A stretch of 8,349 nucleotides of DNA, taken from the NCBI GenBank assembly GCA_964196155.1, contig CAXMRP010000164.1:1-8349 (forward strand), written 5' to 3'. Positions 6,598-8,349 of this stretch are shown here, piece after piece (position 1 is the stretch's first letter; the number at the start of each line of letters is the position of its first letter). A program made the position numbers and the translations under genes. Under the pieces are notes generated by a model, which did not search any database, was not told the origin of the DNA, and saw nothing but the letters and a program-made list of their open reading frames with translations. This stretch comes from CAXMRP01 sp964196155. Lineage in GTDB: Bacteria; Pseudomonadota; Alphaproteobacteria; Rhizobiales; Afifellaceae.

Positions 6598-6626
6598 GAG
6601 CAGGACTTCGGTCCTGCTCTTTTTTT
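6598..6626 (+). terminator. Strong intrinsic terminator with UUCG loop
   Basis: A perfect 9-base stem GAGCAGGAC / GTCCTGCTC closes on a TTCG loop, giving the very stable C(UUCG)G tetraloop when read on the plus strand, and is followed by seven T residues. On the minus strand the same stem is followed only by ATTTTAG, so it may also end the RNase J-mce-DUF1467 transcript, less efficiently. The loop and T-run make the plus strand the main direction. Confidence 0.88.
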
Positions 6627-6633
6627 GTCGGAA

Positions 6634-6658
6634 ATCGAAGTTAAATATTTAGCTCGAT
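6634..6658. repeat. AT-rich dyad downstream of the DUF1467 gene
   Basis: ATCGA (6634-6638) and TCGAT (6654-6658) flank a perfect 10-base palindrome TAAATATTTA (6642-6651). The two are slightly off-centre from one another. It is markedly more AT-rich than the surrounding genes. It may be a protein-binding site or a 3' hairpin; no function is assigned. Confidence 0.35.
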
Positions 6659-6662
6659 CAAT

Positions 6663-6687
6663 GACATAGCGTAAATTTCGTTATGTC
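6663..6687. repeat. Imperfect 9-base inverted repeat after the DUF1467 stop
   Basis: GACATAGCG (6663-6671) and CGTTATGTC (6679-6687) pair across a 7-base loop with one G-T mismatch. It sits 18 bases past the DUF1467 stop on the minus strand and could protect the 3' end of that message. Together with the neighbouring dyad and the palindrome CTCGCGAG (6691-6698), it gives three symmetric elements in 65 bases. Confidence 0.4.
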
Positions 6688-6705
6688 GAACTCGCGAGAA
6701 ATCCT

Positions 6706-6957
6706 CTAGATAATCAGGTCTTCCAGCGACAGGCCCCACACGTGAAACACCAGATAAATGATCGCGGTCAGGACCATCGTGATCACGGTGGTAATCGCCG
6801 CTTTCCGCCACAGGCGGACTTGCGCCGGGGCGCCATGCTCTGTGCCAAGGGTTACCTCGCCCTCATCGATCTGGCTGCGCGCGCCAAACGGCAGGACGGT
6901 GAACAATACCAGCCACCACAGGACGAAAAATACCGCAATGACGCTGACAACGTTCAT
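6706..6957 (-). CDS. DUF1467 family small inner-membrane protein
   Basis: This 83-residue protein has two predicted membrane helices, at about 3-24 (VVSVIAVFFVLWWLVLFTVL) and 52-75, joined by a polar loop (GARSQIDEGEV, then LGTEHGAPAQ). The WWL...PFGARSQ segment followed by a GTEHGAPA-like stretch and a second helix ending GLSLEDL is the pattern I associate with DUF1467, a family largely confined to Alphaproteobacteria and found between mce and proS. Its function is unknown. The start at 6957 is preferred over the in-frame ATG at 7008 because GGCGGA lies six bases upstream and the first helix then starts at once. It follows mce by 79 bases, in the same direction, so co-transcription is likely. 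A perfect 10-base palindrome AACCGCGGTT (6977-6986) lies in that gap just before the ribosome site. Confidence 0.88.
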   Translation of the reverse strand: MNVVSVIAVFFVLWWLVLFTVLPFGARSQIDEGEVTLGTEHGAPAQVRLWRKAAITTVITMVLTAIIYLVFHVWGLSLEDLII

Positions 6958-7036
6958 TGAATTTCCGCCCGAACAAAACCGCGGTTCGCCCGACAATATT
7001 GCCCGCACCGTGACAAATGGCGTGCCGCCAATCCCA

Positions 7037-7441
7037 TCAGGCCTGCTCCAGCTCGATTAGCGTTCCGTTGAAATCGGCCGGATGAAGGAAAAGCACCGGC
7101 TTTCCGTGCGCTCCGGGCCGCGGGATGCCGGCGCCGACAATGCGCGCACCTTCGGCCTTCAGTTTCTCCGCTGCCGCATCGATATCGGCAACCTCGTAGC
7201 AAAGATGATGGATGCCACCAGCCGGATGACGCTCTAAAAATCCGGTAATCGGTGACCCCTCTCCCAACGGCTCAAGCAGCTCGATACTGGTATTTTCAAG
7301 ACCGACGAACACCACGCTCACGCCATGCTCGGGCAGCGACTGCGGATCGGAAACCGTGCAGCCGAAAATACCGCGATAGGGCGCTGCCGCCGCATCGAGC
7401 GAAGGCACCGCTATGGCCACATGGTTGAGCCGGGTCAGCAT
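7037..7441 (-). CDS. mce: Methylmalonyl-CoA epimerase
   Basis: This 134-residue VOC-superfamily enzyme interconverts the two epimers of methylmalonyl-CoA, linking propionyl-CoA carboxylase to methylmalonyl-CoA mutase and so feeding propionate, odd-chain fatty acids and branched amino acids into succinyl-CoA. Likely metal ligands are H7 (LNHVAIAV), H78 or H79 (GGIHHLCYEV) and E130 (NGTLIELEQ). SIELLEPLGEGSPITGFLE and KPVLFLHPADFNGTLIELEQ are characteristic of the epimerase rather than of other VOC proteins such as glyoxalase I. The ATG at 7441 shares a base with the TGA of the upstream RNase J gene (TGATG), and GAGGA lies six bases before it within the RNase J gene, so translation is probably coupled. 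A longer frame starting at 7495 would overlap RNase J by more and lacks family similarity at its N-terminus. Confidence 0.95.
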   Translation of the reverse strand: MLTRLNHVAIAVPSLDAAAAPYRGIFGCTVSDPQSLPEHGVSVVFVGLENTSIELLEPLGEGSPITGFLERHPAGGIHHLCYEVADIDAAAEKLKAEGARIVGAGIPRPGAHGKPVLFLHPADFNGTLIELEQA

Positions 7442-8349
7442 CACACATCCTCGATCTGGGTCACCAGCACCGACACGATCGGCCGCTTGCCCCATTCTCC
7501 ATCGATGGCGCTGCGCACGGCACGGGCTACGGTTTCGCGCACTTGTTCGGGATCCCGCCGGCGCCGTTTCGGGATCGCATCCAGCGCCTCGTCAATCCGC
7601 TCATCCACCAGCGCCTGCATCGACTGGCCCTTGCTGTCCAGTTCGGGAATGCCGTTGAGATCGGTAATCGGATCCTCCAGCACCAGTCCGGCGTCAGTGA
7701 TGGCTACGGCAACGGCGACATGGCCGGCAAAGGATAACCGGTTGCGGCGGCTGACACCGGACTTGTCCGGTGGCAGCAGCAATTTGCCGTCCCGGAAAAG
7801 CCGCCCGGTCGGTACTTCGCCGGTAATCTTTGCTGCGCCGGATACCAGCTGAACCATCTTGCCGTTGCGGATTTCCACGACTTGCCCGATGCCTTCGGCC
7901 CGCGCCAACTTGGCATGTTCGTGCAGATGCAGCGCTTCGCCATGCACCGGCACCAGAATTTCCGGCCGCAGCCATTTGTAGAACTGACGCAATTCGTCTC
8001 GCCGCGGGTGGCCCGAGACATGAACCATCGCATCCTTGTCGGTGATGATCTCGATGCCCTGATCGACCAGCGCGTTGATGATGCCATTGACCGAGCGCTC
8101 ATTGCCCGGAATGGCCCGGGACGAGAAGATCACCTGATCGCCGGGGGCCATCTTGATATCCCGGTTGCCGCCGCTGGCCGCACGGGCAAGGGCGGCGCGG
8201 GATTCACCCTGGCTGCCGGTCATCAGCGCCACCACCTGATTGCGTGGCAGCGAGGAAAACGCATCCTGATCCAGAAACGGCGGCAGTCCGTCGAGATATC
8301 CAATTTCGGTGGCAACATCGACAGCCCGGCGCATTGCCCGGCCAACCAG
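7441..8349 (-). CDS. rnj: Ribonuclease J (C-terminal 302 residues; 5' end outside window)
   Basis: This metallo-beta-lactamase/beta-CASP enzyme has 5'-to-3' exonuclease and endonuclease activity in mRNA decay and rRNA maturation. The visible part reads in frame from the first base on the minus strand (LVGRAMRRAVDVATEIGYL) to TGA at 7443-7441; full-length alphaproteobacterial RNase J is about 555 residues, so the catalytic HxHxDH motif lies off-window. Numbering visible residues from 1, there are the beta-CASP elements TGSQGESRAAL (from 44) and SSRAIPGNE, the conserved histidine in HVSGHPRRDEL (H114), and the C-terminal metal-site histidine in VPVHGEALHLHEH (H136). The conserved C-terminal domain continues from about residue 160, with a basic segment KRRRRDPEQV near its end. 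It is the promoter-proximal gene visible here and overlaps mce by one base. Confidence 0.96.
   Translation of the reverse strand: MVGRAMRRAVDVATEIGYLDGLPPFLDQDAFSSLPRNQVVALMTGSQGESRAALARAASGGNRDIKMAPGDQVIFSSRAIPGNERSVNGIINALVDQGIEIITDKDAMVHVSGHPRRDELRQFYKWLRPEILVPVHGEALHLHEHAKLARAEGIGQVVEIRNGKMVQLVSGAAKITGEVPTGRLFRDGKLLLPPDKSGVSRRNRLSFAGHVAVAVAITDAGLVLEDPITDLNGIPELDSKGQSMQALVDERIDEALDAIPKRRRRDPEQVRETVARAVRSAIDGEWGKRPIVSVLVTQIEDV

Larger units (their letters stand above)
6423..6626 (+). ncRNA. Candidate structured small RNA ending at a strong terminator
   Basis: No protein gene on the plus strand leads into the strong plus-strand terminator at 6598-6626, so a separate transcript is implied. 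The upstream sequence folds well. TATTGTC (6511-6517) pairs with GACAATA (6544-6550); inside it, after a symmetric internal loop, AGATGA (6523-6528) pairs with TCATCT (6533-6538) across a GCGA loop, a GNRA tetraloop only in the plus orientation. Further 5', CCAA/TTGG (6462-6472) and AGCAGC/GTTGCT (about 6430-6449) can pair. The 5' end near 6423 rests on a weak promoter guess and may be wrong by tens of bases. I do not recognise a known family; 6S RNA and tRNA were considered and did not fit. A 14-codon frame lies inside it. It may act in trans or oppose readthrough from the opposite strand. Confidence 0.42.

Noticed and set aside
6423..6626. 6S RNA or a tRNA in the proS upstream gap
   Set aside because: No long closing stem with a central bubble as in 6S RNA, and no cloverleaf or T-loop consensus was found.

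Overview
This window looks like part of an alphaproteobacterial chromosome. The evidence is the gene order on the minus strand (RNase J, methylmalonyl-CoA epimerase, a DUF1467 membrane protein, prolyl-tRNA synthetase, a LolC/E-type permease, LolD, DnaE), which I know from Rhizobiales-like and Caulobacter-like genomes, together with the short ProRS type and an alphaproteobacterial SOS box (GTTC-N7-GTTC). I cannot name a genus. Every recognisable protein gene is on the minus strand, so transcription runs from high to low coordinates. The long plus-strand open frames are antisense shadows of these GC-rich genes.

Layout in the direction of transcription: 8349-7441 is the C-terminal part of RNase J (5' end outside the window), overlapping mce (7441-7037) by one base. 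A two-helix DUF1467 protein (6957-6706) follows. The gap 6705-6240 has no convincing protein gene. It holds a strong plus-strand intrinsic terminator (6598-6626), several stem-loops upstream of it that suggest a small RNA on the plus strand, and a few dyads. proS (6239-4905), the Lol permease (4903-3611) and lolD (3614-2907) are packed with a 1-base gap and a 4-base overlap, as one operon. A gap of 576 bases then precedes dnaE (2330 to beyond base 1).

The most interesting item lies in that lolD-dnaE gap. A near-consensus sigma-70 promoter on the minus strand (TTGACT, 17 bases, TATAAG) has its -10 box inside a perfect alphaproteobacterial LexA box. About 25 bases after the expected transcription start is a 30-codon frame encoding a short N-terminal stretch followed by an uncharged hydrophobic helix. 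SOS promoter, tiny single-helix membrane protein and position upstream of dnaE together match what is known of the Caulobacter SOS division inhibitor SidA. I therefore propose a SidA-like checkpoint peptide here, too short for ordinary gene callers.

Functionally, the window combines RNA turnover (RNase J), propionyl/methylmalonyl-CoA metabolism (Mce), translation (ProRS), lipoprotein export to the outer membrane (LolD with its permease), chromosome replication (DnaE) and, by inference, a DNA-damage checkpoint on division. The second item to check is the candidate structured RNA between DUF1467 and proS.
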